Source of the DNA: Callorhinus ursinus
Taxonomy: Eukaryota; Chordata; Mammalia; Carnivora; Otariidae
Direction: 5' to 3'
Assembly (NCBI RefSeq): GCF_003265705.1
Contig: NW_020313044.1
Location: 6,128,535-6,192,534 of the forward strand
Length of the DNA: 64,000 nucleotides
Shown here in pieces: positions 31,286 to 44,075 of this stretch (positions are counted from its first letter, which is position 1; each line of letters opens with the position of its first letter). The notes below the pieces were generated by a model. That model saw only the letters and a list, made by a program, of their open reading frames with translations. It was not told where the DNA came from and did no database searches. Both the position numbers and the translations under genes were made by a program.

Positions 31286-32509
31286 CCTAGAAAGCTTGAA
31301 GTCCTTCCTCTCCTGATGATGGTATACTCAGGGACAATCATGTGTCAAAGGATTATTTTACCAATACTCTCAGGAAGAGCCTTTTAAAACGAGGGGCAGT
31401 GCCTAAACCCATGGAAAGGATTCTCTAACACAGGGGATGTCAAATGGAAGGGCAGGCCAGGGGAGAATTAGTTTCTGTGTTTTGTTATATCTTGTGGACC
31501 AGGGAACACTCTAAATACTGTGCAAGTCTTCTCTAAGTTAATTCCCAGAACAAATCTGTGCAGTAGATCTCCCACTACTTGCTCTCTACAGGTCTACAAC
31601 AGAGTTTTGGTACATTCCATCACTGTCACTGTCTGTAGGGAATTTTCTACCCTCTTCCCAAATGAGGTTTCTAGGGTTAGTGATTCCCCCGTGAATAATA
31701 TGGTATCTGTACATGTGTGCATCATGGGGCAATGAGACAGGCCATGTGGATGCAGATGGAAGTTTCTAAGGGAGGAGTAAGTAGCGCAGACCCAAGCATT
31801 CCTGGAAACATTATACAGGGCCCAGTGTTTGGTGTCCCCCACTACCTGCTCCCCAGCATCCCAAACCTCTTCTCTTCCACCACCCTGGCCTGACTGTCCC
31901 CCCAGCTCTTCCCTAAAGCTGTTGTGTGGGCCCCAGAAATGTTTGCCTGGTCAGCGCATAAGAACTTAAGTAGATTTGAAATTATCAAACAGAATTTGAA
32001 AAATGTTACCCATGACTCCAAAACAAAAAGAAAACTTAAAAAAAAAAAAAAAAGAAAAAGAAAAGGAAGAAAGAAAAGCTTGGTCTTCCCCCAGCTTACT
32101 CTGCCCGGGGAAGGTTATAGGAAAGTGAACAAAGCCAGCTACTTCATCTTGACTTCAGGCACACACGAGCAAAATGACCTGAAAGGACAGACTGAGATGT
32201 CCTCCGGGATAATGGAATTTGACATGGTACTGGTACAGAAGGCGGGCGTATTTTAGAACCCAGATGAATTGCTAGGCACAAAATAGCCATCCCACGTCAA
32301 CTGATAAACCTGTAAGTAACTGAAGACTTCCGAGACAAAAAGATGATTTCCTTGTGCTCTTCCATGTCAGCTGCGAATCTGACACGGGGGGAAAAGGGAA
32401 GACAGGCAGCTGAGTCTCATGGAGGAAACACCACGACACAGGGAGAAGCAGCAGGAGAGGGGGCAGAAAATATGAATTACAAAGATGCTCATTCAGTCAA
32501 CAAGTATTC
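31286..32509. other. Unassigned non-coding sequence with an A/G-rich simple tract
   Basis: An A-rich run with G interruptions lies at 32037-32079 and creates a lysine-rich chance frame at 31924-32256. No gene is supported. Confidence 0.5.
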
Positions 32510-32622
32510 TGCAAAATAGGGATATTAATGGGGGTATTAATAGCATTTACTCCTTGGGGAGTTGGATAAAGCCCTTGGTGTGTATCTGACACATAGTAAG
32601 AGCCCCGTTGCTATTAGTTTTT
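32510..32622 (+). repeat. MIR SINE fragment (3' part)
   Basis: 'gtattaatagcatttactcc', 'ggataaagcccttgg' and 'ctgacacatagtaagagccc' match the MIR 3' third. Confidence 0.65.
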
Positions 32623-33984
32623 TATAGTATTTACTGGTGCACCATTGGCAAGGCCCTAGGGTAGGGACGTTACGGTGGCAGAAACAAGAACTCAGCTCTG
32701 ACCTTATAATCTCGTGCAAGTGTGCAGAAGTGTGCAGATATTCTGCTTTTGATGGCGGTTTTAAAGTATCACAAAAGTTGTAAAGAAGGATATGATTCAA
32801 CCACGTTGCTCAAATAATAGAGCACCAAAGAGATCTTCACATGCACTGCTATTTTAAAACCAGTAGCCAGATAGCAATACTGGACATGGACTCCTCAGCT
32901 GACAAATTACCCCCCTGAGCTGGGAGATCAGAGGAAGGGCCGAGGTGGCAGAATGGAGACGGTCACATGTACCATTCTTCGCCTTCTTGTCATTCTCTGA
33001 CATTACCCAGATTTGTACACACTCACTTGTTTTTGTTTCTGTAGCTAATTCAGGGTGGAGATAATAAAGTGCATGGATTTAGAATGACAAAAGTTGTCTG
33101 TTTCGTGTCTCTAATATTACATTCCTAAGCAACAACAAACTGCTCTGGTCAGAAATGTCTTAACAGTGTATGGATTCCTCTGCATTCGTGCTCAAACACC
33201 ATTTACAAATGTGAATCCAGTTGCCTAAGAGTCCGAAGGAGCCATATTCCTTTCCTCTGCCAAAATCCTAGGCTTTCTACGACAGTAGCAGCAACCTGAC
33301 TCTTTACGAGTAATCAGAAAGTTGATGTCCAGGTTGTTAAAGCTGAGTTTGCAGCTTCAACTCTTGCTGAAAGCACCTGGTTAGCTCAAGCAGTCAATGT
33401 ATATTGTGAGAAGAAAATAAGTAAAGACATGTATATATATATACATATAAATTGTGAGAACCTTTTGTCCCCATCCCTCTCAAGGGCACCCGGAGCGCAG
33501 CCCTAAGGGAAATATACCAGTCTCTCTTTCTGGTGTTCTCCAGGGCCATGTCCATCTGTTGTTGACACATGTGAGCCTCAGCTCTCCCATCACCTCTAAC
33601 ACTGTTGGTGTGATCATGACATTTTAAAACTGAAAGAAGGACAGTCCTCCAGGCAGACGGCAGGCATGCCTCATCCAAGTAAATTCAAAATCCAGTTGGC
33701 ATTATTGGCCATCTTAAAATACCCCTGGGTAGTACAGATATGCATGAGGAACTTTGCCCTCCTCTGTCTGCTGTCGGCTGCCGGGTTAAGTGAAGGGTTA
33801 AGACAGTATTAAAAAAAACTGTATCTATTTCCTCATTACGTGATTAGGCTGCAGTTTAAAAAAAAAGAAAATCTCCGGATGTAAAATTGTATCCTTTTCC
33901 TAATTTATCCAGGCTACTTCAAGTCTATTTTGGAGAATTCCTTTTCTGTAGACAAATGGACAATTCCTTTTAGAGGCTTGCAGA
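32623..33984. other. Unassigned non-coding sequence
   Basis: No gene or repeat is recognised beyond a small TATA-rich patch at 33430-33448. Confidence 0.5.
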
Positions 33985-34245
33985 GCATACGGTTTAAGAA
34001 TAAGGGAACCCTGCCAACAGGGGTTTGATCCCTGACTCACCATCTACCTATGAGCTGGGTGACCTCAGGCAAGCAGGGACACCTCTGCAAGCCAGGTGTC
34101 CTTATCTGTAAGGCAGGGAGGAGGCAAACACTGCTGTCTCAGGGCATTCTTTTGAGAATTTTGAGAGGTCGTGACAGGAAGTCTCTCTCTCAGTGCCTGG
34201 CACATCCTTACTCAATTAAGTGGTAGCAACTCTTATTGTTATGCA
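33985..34245 (+). repeat. MIR SINE, near full length
   Basis: 'ggggtttgatccctgactca', 'gagctgggtgacctcaggca', 'gtccttatctgtaaggcagg', 'agtgcctggcacatccttac' and 'tcaattaagtggtagcaact' give the whole MIR order. Confidence 0.85.
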
Positions 34246-34689
34246 AGAGATGCCATCGATCAGAATGCAGAAGCTGATCTGTAAAGTAACTGGAAAATAG
34301 GTTTCAGACAATGAACATTTCTGTACCTTAGAATGATCATTATATAAGTACATGTTCCATCCTTGTGGCAGGCTCAGAGTTGACATCATCTGTGATTTGA
34401 AATGCCACTTACATAGGACACAAAAACCCACCAGGATCAGAGTATCACCTATATTTGAAGGAATTCCTTTCTCAGAGTGGCAATTTGAAAAGACAAGTTC
34501 ACTATGACTAGTGGACTCTTTACGGGTCAGACAGCTCTCGGAAGTCATGGTTTCTGGCTGCCTGTGCCATTTCAATAATTCATCCAAGTCGTCTTGGACC
34601 TCTGCTTTCCTCTTCCTCTCTGTCCAGAAGAGTGAAAAGCATATTGCCTGTGAGGAAGTTATTTATTCCTCCACATTGGACTCAGGAAC
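34246..34689. other. Unassigned non-coding sequence
   Basis: A minus-strand open frame of 123 codons (34216-34587) overlaps the MIR and has no recognisable domain. No gene is supported. Confidence 0.45.
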
Positions 34690-34890
34690 CAGAACTAGCT
34701 TCAAATTACAGCTCCACAGAATACAAGCTGTATGACTAATGATTTTGAGCACCAGTCTGTGCTTCCGGGGTTGGGGATTAACGGGGCACATTCCTGACAG
34801 GATTGTTGGGAGGATTCAAACAGAATGTGTAAGAAATGGCCTGGGCATGGGAGAAGCTCAGCAAGGGGCAGCTGATAAGATGGTGAAAAT
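34690..34890 (+). repeat. MIR SINE, diverged
   Basis: 'agctgtatgactaatgattt', 'ggattgttgggaggattcaa' and 'ggcctgggcatgggagaagc' follow MIR landmarks with strong divergence. Confidence 0.6.
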
Positions 34891-34924
34891 CATTCTCAGA
34901 CATTTTGCTCTGAGGAGTCTATCT

Positions 34925-35400
34925 TAAATTATTGAGGACCTCAAAGAGCTTTGGCTTACGTGTGTTTTAATATGAGAAACTAAACAAGAAACCTTAAAAA
35001 TGTTTGTATTATTTAAAAATTACAACAAAACCTTTGCATGCCAACATAAAAAGATCCTTAATAAAAAATAACTATTTTCTGAAAACAAGAAAAACAGAAA
35101 AATGTCTTTGTTTTACATTTTTTTCAAATCTCTTAAGGTCTGTCTTAATAGAAGAGAGTGGAATTCTTAGAAGAGAGTAGAATTCTTTTATCTGCTTTTG
35201 CTATAATCTGTTGCAATATCACACATCATGTTGCTTCTGGAAAATTCCATCTCACACTCAAGAGAGAATGAGAGTGGAAAATAGCAAATAATATCTTAGT
35301 GTTATAAAAATTGTTTTGACTTCATAGACTTTATGATAGTGTCTCAGGGACTCCCACACTTTGAAAACAACTGACTTACAGCAACTTGTCTTTCAGACTC
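34925..35400 (+). mobile_element. hAT-Charlie-type non-autonomous DNA transposon
   Basis: 'ttattgaggacctcaaagag' opens the element. It continues with 'tgttttacatttttttcaaa', 'gtctgtcttaatagaagaga', 'atctgttgcaatatcacaca', 'gagagaatgagagtgg' and 'gttttgacttcatagac', and closes near 'cagggactcccacactttga'. This is the familiar order of a mammalian hAT-Charlie relative. A 19-base tandem duplication (agaagagagtggaattctt and agaagagagtagaattctt) is internal to it near 35150-35188. Confidence 0.75.
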
Positions 35401-35799
35401 TCAACTGTAGAAGATGATCCAAATGCTTATATTGGAAAAAATGAGGCCAGTGCATAAGAGAATAGAAGGATCATCAAGACCAAGAATATAATAAATCTGA
35501 GGCCCATTGAAGAATTTCCTTTGGGGGGATAAGGTTGTATTGAATGGGGTGGGAAGAGAGAGCAGGAGGCCAAATGTATTTACTGAATCGGACAAGTATG
35601 AATTATGTTCTCAAAACAAAATGGACCAATTTCTGTGATATTGGTTCTCTAGACATCACAGATCAGGTTTCTCTTTCATCTTCTTCCTTCTGCACCCCCA
35701 TCTCCTCTACTCCACCCCAGAACAGCAGGAAAATGTCACTTCCTCCCTGGATTATTAGATGATGTAGTTCTACCCTAGTAGGGTGTGGTGGCCCAAACC
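35401..35799. other. Unassigned non-coding sequence
   Basis: No gene or repeat is recognised. The frames on both strands here are under 75 codons. Confidence 0.45.
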
Positions 35800-35935
35800 C
35801 ATGAAAAGCTTAGAGGTTTTTCAGGCATATAAACCTGGGTTCAAATCCCGGATTGGCCACTTTGTAGCTATGTGGTCTTGGTAAAGTTATGTAAATTTAC
35901 TCCATCTCAGAATCCTCACGGTAGATTTAAAAAAG
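35800..35935 (+). repeat. MIR SINE fragment
   Basis: 'cctgggttcaaatcccgg', 'gccactttgtagctatgtgg' and 'tcttggtaaagttatgtaa' are classical MIR 5' and core blocks. The B-box-like sequence is well preserved. Confidence 0.85.
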
Positions 35936-35939
35936 GTCA

Positions 35940-36260
35940 CATTCTCTGCAACTTTTCCCATCAGGAGATGAAGTCAATTTCCTCAGTCCTTGAATTGGGC
36001 AGGCTCTGGGTCTTCATCACTAAAAGCAGTAGAAGCAGCAACATGGGACTTCTGAGCACAGTTGCAAGAGGCCCTGCAATTTCCATTGACATCCTCCTGG
36101 AACCCTAAGGCCCCAGCATCTTAACCGATCCAGCATCGGCCCAGCAGCCCTATAGAGAAACCCAGTGAGAAGAGCAGAACTCCCACCCAGTCAGCCACAG
36201 AATTGTGAGCAATCATCGTTTTGTGCCAGGCTACTAAGCAGGTGGTGTTTCCTAGGGTGA
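35940..36260 (+). mobile_element. Probable MaLR-type LTR remnant (MLT1-like)
   Basis: The 3' landmark 'cagccacagaattgtgagca' followed by 'gtgccaggctactaagca' is the typical end section of MLT1/MST-like LTRs. The 5' part (agatgaagtcaatttcctca, gggcaggctctgggtcttca) is compatible. No partner LTR is seen nearby. Confidence 0.55.
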
Positions 36261-38559
36261 CCCATTTGTCTCCGTTTGCCCAGGATTTGCCCACTTCCAC
36301 CTCTGGTCTCCCATCCCCAAAAGCCCTCAGTCCCATTGGGTCACCCTATTTGTAGCACAGCCACAGAGACCTCACAAAGGGATCAGAACATGCAAGTCAG
36401 TGTTGGAGAGAAGGACATGAAATGAGGCTAAAGGCGAACTATAGAACCCATACCATGGAAGATGTTTTTTCTTGTTTTCAATTTACAAAATGGTTCTGTA
36501 AGAACTTATTCTATAATACCTTTAACAAAATAAAGATTGCCATAGCTAATAAAAACCTGATCATCTGTTATCTTTGTCTATGTAACTCAGTTTCTCTTTC
36601 AGAGCTCCTGATTGCTTCAACTCTACCCACTAGTGTTCTCTGCTGGAAGAATCCTACACTATAAGCTCAGCACAAAGGTAGCAGGCCCCTGGGAAATTAC
36701 AAACCAAAAAGAGAAAGAAAACACTGGACTTAACTAAATTCAAACCAGCTGTGAGTTCTCAAAACAGTATCATTGTTGAATAGGGAAAACACTTAATATT
36801 ATATCATTCTGGGTGGGTCTAGAACACGACTTCTTTTTTTTTTCTTGGACAATATTTTCCCCAAAAGCATGTCTAGTGCAAACACAATCCAAGGAGATGA
36901 TCTGCAGGTGAGATCAAAACAATGCGCCCACAAAAGGGCAGGACCTCCCCCCGCAAAATGACAGGGTATGAGACTTGAGCTCTTTAGGACTCTATTTTAG
37001 AGATGTTCCTTAGGAAGAAATATGGCTGGGTCAGAACCCTCGTAAAAATCTGAAACTTGTTAAATGATGGTGTAATCTTTTCCTCATGTCATAATTATTT
37101 GACCTATAATTTATTTTAAATGACCAAGAGGTAACAGGTCTCTCCTCCTAACTGAAATTGCCTGTTATTCACACAATTAAAATAACTTCCCTACTCTAGT
37201 GGCCAAAAGAACTTCACTCATCCAAGAAAAGAACTATCCTGTACATCACTGAAGAATTCTGACTCGGCAAAAAAAACACATGTGAAATCATTCAGCAGGG
37301 TGAACAACAGACAAATGTCAGCCTTGGAGAATTTAATCAAGAAGGTATTTCCTCCTGCAGACTTCTGACAGCCAGCATGCGGCAAGTGGGTCCAGACACA
37401 TCTGTATTGCCTGTGTCTTCCTGGCACACAGGGACATATCAAGATAGTTAAGAAAGGTATTTCTGTTGCTCTGCAAAATAAGTAAATGGCTGACTCTTGA
37501 ACTGGATTAAACTAGGATTCAGTCAGCCAAGTATTTACTTCCACTGCTTCTTGGAGAGAATAAGCAAATATACAAAGAATACAGGTCTTAACTTTTTAAA
37601 GAATGGAAGGTAAGCAGGACTCTACATTGTTTAACACCTTCTAAAAGCAGTAGACCCCCCATCCCCATGGCATGGATTTGTATATTTGAGGATATACATG
37701 GATAGATGGCTATTTGTGTCTATATTCCCATTTTCTGCAGCGATATCCCTATCTATATCCATCATCTGGCATGATTGTACCTCCCTTCACCAGAGACTGA
37801 AGAGTATAATTTCTCTACTTCAAAGCACTAGATTATTCACTCCTAAAGTTTAACAATTTTTTTTTTTTACTCTGTTGGCAACCAAAAAGCCACTACAATA
37901 ATAATTTGGGGTAGAGTTCAAAATTAGAAAACAGTAGGTTTAAAAACTCAAGGTTTTCCTAATTAAAGTCAGCATCAGGAACTGAGTTTTAAACTCATAG
38001 GTATAGATTTCCTAGCCGCCTTCTAGACATTTATAGGCATTTTTAGAAATTTCAATATTTATTGTCTAAAATTAAATATCTCCTAGTTGGAGAGTATAAA
38101 AATGTATACAAAGCTCTATAAACAAAAAACACAAATCAAAGATCTTTTTTTCAAAAGATAAAGGTTTAACACTAAATGAAATAAAAATATGGCAATTATG
38201 CATTCAAGAGAAACAGGAGAATGTGATGCATTTATGCAAAAGTTTATTTAAGTAGCTGTAAATGCCACCGATAGGATAACATATCAAAAAGCTTTCCTCC
38301 TTTCCCATAGCCTCCATCCACTGCCACCAGAAGGAGGGCTGTAGGCTTCTAACTGGTATTCCTTTTACCCACCATCTGTTCTTCACATAGAAACAAGAGT
38401 CAAGGTGAATAAAAAGATAACTGGTTCCAACAGTTCCCCTGCTAAACACTTCTATATGGCTTTGGAGTTTTATGCTAGGAGCAAGGAAAACCCCTTACCT
38501 TGGGCAATAAGGCATTAAATGACCGGCCCTCGCCTACCCTCTGACCTTACTGCAAACCA
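36261..38559. other. Unassigned non-coding sequence
   Basis: No gene or repeat is recognised in 2.3 kb. T runs lie at 36832-36843 and 37857-37868. The base composition is plain AT-rich vertebrate DNA. Confidence 0.5.
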
Positions 38560-38950
38560 CTGTGCCCCTTGATGGCAGTGCCAGGCTTGCAGGCCTCCTG
38601 TTCCGCTTCTTGAAAACACCTGAATGCCTCATAATTTCAGATGTTGAGTGTTCCTCTTCCCATTGCCTTGGGAGGCTCTTTCCCTGGCTCTCACCCCTCA
38701 AATCTAACCTAACATCACCTTCCCAGAGAGGCTTCTCTGATCACTTCAAGTAGCCTCCTCCCTGCTACCCTGACTCCCTATTATCTCACTGTGTTGCTCA
38801 CTTTCATGGCTCTTATCAAAGTTTGAAAGTCTTATTTATTAGTCATGTGTCTAGACTGCTGGAAATTAAGTACTTTGGGAGCTTGACCTTGCCTTGTTCA
38901 TTCACTTCTGGATCCCGAGTGCCCAAAACAGTGCCGGGTTTTGGCTGAAG
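38560..38950 (+). repeat. LINE-2 3' end
   Basis: 'cagagaggcttctctgatca' (the L2 'gaagccttccctgac' block), 'tgttgctcactttcatggc', 'gggagcttgaccttgccttg' and 'ttcacttctggatcccgagt' then 'caaaacagtgccggg' follow the L2 3' end in order. Confidence 0.75.
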
Positions 38951-41900
38951 GACAACTGCTGTGACATCTACAGAATTGATTGGAAGAGAGCAAGGCTGGA
39001 CTGGGTTGAACATGACGAGGCCGGCACACTAGTCTGGGGGAAGGATGATGGTGGCTGTAGCCAAGGTGAGGGGAACATGGGTGGAGAAATGGGGATGGGT
39101 AACAGAGCTTCAGGAGATAGAAACAGCAAGACTGGTACTTGGTTGGATACAGGAGATCTTAGGTTAGTATCAAGGCCTCCTTCTTCATAGTGAATTTTCC
39201 AAATAGGTGCCTTCCTTTCTAAGTTTTTGTGACTAGTAAGTTTTCAGTGAAACCAGCCTGATACTGACCACAGGTGATTGGTACAAGGAGTGATGTAGGA
39301 CATCTGGTACCCATATGTAGGCCATAAGTAGGGGACAAGATATTTCAGTTTTCCCAGGGCAGTGCTGGACTACTGCCCCTGCGTAATTATAAATAATAAC
39401 CTCTTCCCCTTCTCAAAAGTGTCCTGGTTTAAATAGTACATCATATGGTCACACTAGATGCCTTAGAGAAGTTAGTTGCCCCTAAAGTCATCTAGTATGA
39501 ACTCTGCCCATCAAGGGTACCCAGTGTTGAATAGTAGCCAAGCCAATAAAATCTAGTTTCTAGGAACACGTAAATACTAGGTGAACAGAGAATGGGCAAT
39601 GCTGCACAGGAGGTGGAGCCTCTGTCTGGGAGGTCGGCTGCATATTCCAGAGCTAGATTTCTCTGGGAGCAACAGTAAGGTTAACAGACACCCTCCCTCC
39701 TTGATCCCAGATAATCCTGCTGGCTAATTCCATTACCGAGAGTCATTTGAGCTAATCTCTTCCTCACCACTAATGAGTTTAAATTACAAAGCTACCACCC
39801 TAAGGCAGCAGAAGTGTCAGATGGGTGCTACCTATGTCTTGCAAGGACTTGCCTGTCATCTATAGGAAGGTACACTAGAGAATCAGGAATCATCATGACA
39901 GTTTCTCAACCTGAGATGGTCAAAGCCGCCAAGAGGACTGAAGACTTGACCTCATGCTATATCCAAGAGCTTAGAGCTGGCAACCATGAAATGTTAAAGG
40001 CAAGCTGAGAATAAGCTCTCCTGATAATTATGAGCAGCAAAGTAGAACAGTCAAACATCTCTCAGACGCATCCACAAATCCTAAGCTTTGAAGATATTTC
40101 AAACTTAGAAACAAAGGGCGATTTCTTAAGTTATAATTTTAAGGCCTCATGGCTCAGTGTCTTCAAAATCAACATCAATTTCCATGTTTCTTAATAGTTG
40201 GTTTGAGCTTTTAGTGGGCTGTTGGTCTATAAATTATACCAGCTCCTGTACCTTCCCTGACCCGTAGTTTTTTTTGGGGAAAAAAACAAAAACAAAAAAC
40301 TAGTTATGATTCCACCAGGCATCTCCTCAATACAAAAAGCCAGGTGATAATGTGATTTGATGTTCGAGAAGGCAGTCTAAAGTTTCATATCATTGACACA
40401 CTGTTCTGAACAATTGAGAAAATGTTTTCTACGCCTCCAAACTGGAGCTTATGCAGCTTCATATAGGTAATCTCCTACAAAATGTTATGGAGGCTCTCTT
40501 TTCTCTTTCTGTTGGCCAGTGGCCACCACCCAGAAAAAGAAAGCCACAGTTGGGATGAAAGGTAGCTCTTGGTTCGACTGAGAGAAAATACAGAAGCTTT
40601 CTCAAAGTATTCCCTATACAAGGGGATTCCTTAAGCATAACTTGATTCACTGGGAGATGTAATATCTGAATGATAACCATCAACAAAATATTGTGAGGTC
40701 TACAATTCAATGATATAGCTTCAGAAATTGAGAAAAGCACTAATATAAGTCCCAAGCACTGGAAATTCAAACAACTTTCTACCCCAAACAATGTAAATGT
40801 AATATAGCATACAATAATGCGAAGGAAAGCAAAAGGAAAATGGTTCTACAATATTGAAATACTGATATTTAAATGCAATAAAAATACCTAATTATTGGCA
40901 AGGTTTACCAAAGTGTCACTGGAAAAAGCAGTACTGACATTTTCTCTTCTTTTATTCTCCCCTCATTTTTGTTTTCCTTAAATTAAAACTCACAGCAAAA
41001 CAAAGCCTCTGGCAGGGCTGTGAAGAGCACCATTCATTTTTCCCCCTGACCTGATTAGTCAGAATGTCTTTCGAACTATTCGTTTTCAATTTGCACCACT
41101 GCCAGAGAGAAAGACCCTCAAATTAATGGTTGCATTGATTGTTTATGCCTCCAAGAAGAACATTAAAAAATTTCAGCAATGCTCAAAGAAATGCTGATCT
41201 TCTGAAAGGATTTTATTTAATGGATTTTTTAAAAATTAAGAGTTCTGGAAACTTGTCAAATGTGTGTTTAAAATTCCACTTACAAGTTTGGCTGCCTAGT
41301 GAGTTTGAGTGGTGAAGGCTTTGTCATTTCTTAAAATAAAAGGCTTTAACCTTAGATTTTTGGATCTTTGGACCCACCAGTAGGGATCTTGATAGAACTG
41401 CAATTCTGGCTCAAATGTAGGGCCCATTTACCACCCTGGCTTCCCCTTCATAACAAATGCTGTCCCACATCACTTCCCCAAGTGCCCTTCCTGGGTGGTT
41501 TCTCCTCTCTGCCTCTGCTTTTGGAAGCTACACTTCAGAAAAAAACTCAAGAGAAAAGGTTTTGACAAACACTGGTCTGTTTGGTTGGCAAAGCAGGGAT
41601 GGGAATTTGTGCAGAGCTTTTCTTGGGCAAGTTTCTCTTCATTTCCTGCCAAAGAAGTTCTCATGCTGTGCCTCAGAGGGAGGAAGATAACAGATTACAT
41701 GACCATTCCTTCCTTCCTACACTTACCCTAAAGAAATGCAGCAGGTATTTGCAGCAGGGGAAGAATCACATTTGAAGCAAGCTCCCTTTCATTATTGGTC
41801 TCCCATTTTTACATAGGCTAATACAGTGATGTGGGGGGCCTGCTGATAGCAGCAGGCAAAAAATCAAGGCTCACTAAGGACTAGCGAGCACTATTCATGG

Positions 41901-43779
41901 ATGAGAAGTAGAAATCTTTCTCTATTTTTATTGAAGTTGGGGGACTATGGTTTATGCCATGGCAAATGAGGTTTCATTAGATATTGAAGTAATTCTTATT
42001 ATTTCAAACGAAATTAAATGCTCATTTTTCTCAATCCTGTCTCATCTCCAAAACTTTCTTATGGTGTCTGAACCAAGGAGTCATACTCCCTCTCAAATGC
42101 CCACATGCCTCTTTGTAAATGATTTGACCTGGGTTGGCACAAAAGACAAGGGTCTGTCTTAAAAGACACCTCATTTGAGTGAGTTACGGTTATATAGAGA
42201 GACCTGGTTCAAACCAAGAGCTTGTGGAATGCTAAACTACAAAAGGCAAAGGTCAAACTGTTTGAGACTTGTTATCTAGTATATGAAGTTCTACAACCAC
42301 CCCCCAAATCATTTGTAGGCTCAGACCTGCTGTTGGCAGGTCAACAGAGTCAAAGTTGTCTCACAAAACTGCCAGGTGGAGAACCAAACACTGTGCAGAG
42401 CAATGGGGTCCTGCAGTCATTGCTTACAAAACCCACACCTCTAACAGTGATTGTGTGCTCCGTATGAATTATGATGGGGTTTGGCCAATTTCTTCCCTAC
42501 CCAAACCCATGGCACTATTCATCAATGATTGGTGTTGGTTTTACAACCATTGATTTGACCATGTGGTATTAATACTCATAGGGACCTGGTAACTTCTAAC
42601 ACACCTGGAAATTCTGACATTTGTTGTCTGGGCCTTGCTGCCAGCTACACCAATATGGCTTACCTGTTGTTTACGAGACACTACCTGAGGTCATCTCCCA
42701 CTCTTGGTTTACCTCTCCAGCTTTGGAGTGTATTGTCCTCTTTATGCAATCCATGGAATATTTTCCTTCTTCTTGATTACATCATATTGCTCACATCCTT
42801 TTAAAATCTTAAAAAGCTTTACTGGAATCACTGATCCCATTCTTTAGGTCACAAATAATAGCCTCTGGTTCATTTTCCTAGTCAATGCACTCTTAAAAAC
42901 TGATTTTATGACCCGGCATGGCACATCTCCTGTTAGCCTGAAAGCCCCTGAAAACTGTCCTTAATAAATACTTGAGATGCCTAGTAGGTCATCCGACTAG
43001 GTTGTGGTAGATTGTGTAAAAGGTAGTAGATTGTTGTGAGCAGTTTCCCCTGGTAAAAAGGTTATCTTAATACTGGCATGGTCTACAGTTACTGGTACAT
43101 GGTAATAATAAAAAGACCAATTTTTAGTTGGTTTTATTATTGTTTAAATTCTCTATATTGAAACTCCTTTTTATATTCCACCCTTGGCAGATTGTTGCCA
43201 CCCCATCCTTGTACGCCATTGTTCAAAGCCACTCCAAAATGACCAACTTCTATTCAAAACCAAAGCAATTCTGCAAGCTCCTCCTTAATGAAGCACTTAT
43301 TTTACCAAAGATTTGAAAGCCCATAGGAAAGACAGCCAAACAGTGTGTACACAAGCAATTACAATCATTCTTTCATGGACTTAAGATTGCAAAGGACACT
43401 TGCATTGACTTTAATGCCCTAGCTTTTTCCTTCTGTGTTAATACAAGTGAAATAAAGAACTAACTGCTTTTCTATGAAATCTCAGACTTACCCTTAATAT
43501 GGTGGTTTGGTCTCCACTACACCCAGCTGAATCTCTTTTGGAGGTTCCCTTCATTTAGGTACAACTAGTAACTCTTAACAAATGACTAAGCGGAATGAAA
43601 ATACTATTTTGTCTTTCTCTGGCAAGGTTCCTGAGATCCAGGCCTCCCCACATACAAAATCGTTTAAAGTAGTTTACCTTCTCATTGCCAAAAACTCTTT
43701 CAATGTTGTTCTTCCCTGGTGTACTAGTTAGGAACATGTAAAGAGCATGAAACTGTGTGCTGAGATGGAATATGGCAGA
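38951..43779. other. Long stretch without recognised features
   Basis: Nearly 5 kb lack any element I can name. The part 40900-41290, AT-rich and without low-complexity runs, is of a type in which conserved non-coding elements are found, but this cannot be tested here. Chance frames (up to 110 codons, e.g. 40459-40791 on the minus strand) have no recognisable domains. Confidence 0.45.
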
Positions 43780-44075
43780 ACTTTACTACCAGGCCAGGCA
43801 TGATACACACTATTCGTGTTCATCCTTTACACCACTCACGGGTCAAACTTAGCCACACTCCACACCCAGCAGCAGCGGAGACTGCAGAAGGGCTGGCCAG
43901 GAAGAATAACAAAGGGATGTCGGTGACCTATCACTGTCTTTACCGTACCACCAGACGGCAAGAGCCGTGAAGTCAAGGCATGCTCAGTCCTGTCACTACC
44001 AAAACTCTTGTGCTCAATACAGTACCTCACGCATTGCAGAACCATAGTAAATATTTGCCACCTGGATGCATGGTA
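43780..44075 (+). repeat. LINE-2 3' end
   Basis: 'ctgcagaagggctggccagg', 'gatgtcggtgacctatcact', 'gagccgtgaagtcaaggcat' and 'gctcagtcctgtcactacc' lead to 'accatagtaaatatttgcca', the decayed L2 terminal 'cacatagtaggtgctcaataaatatttg' region. Confidence 0.65.
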
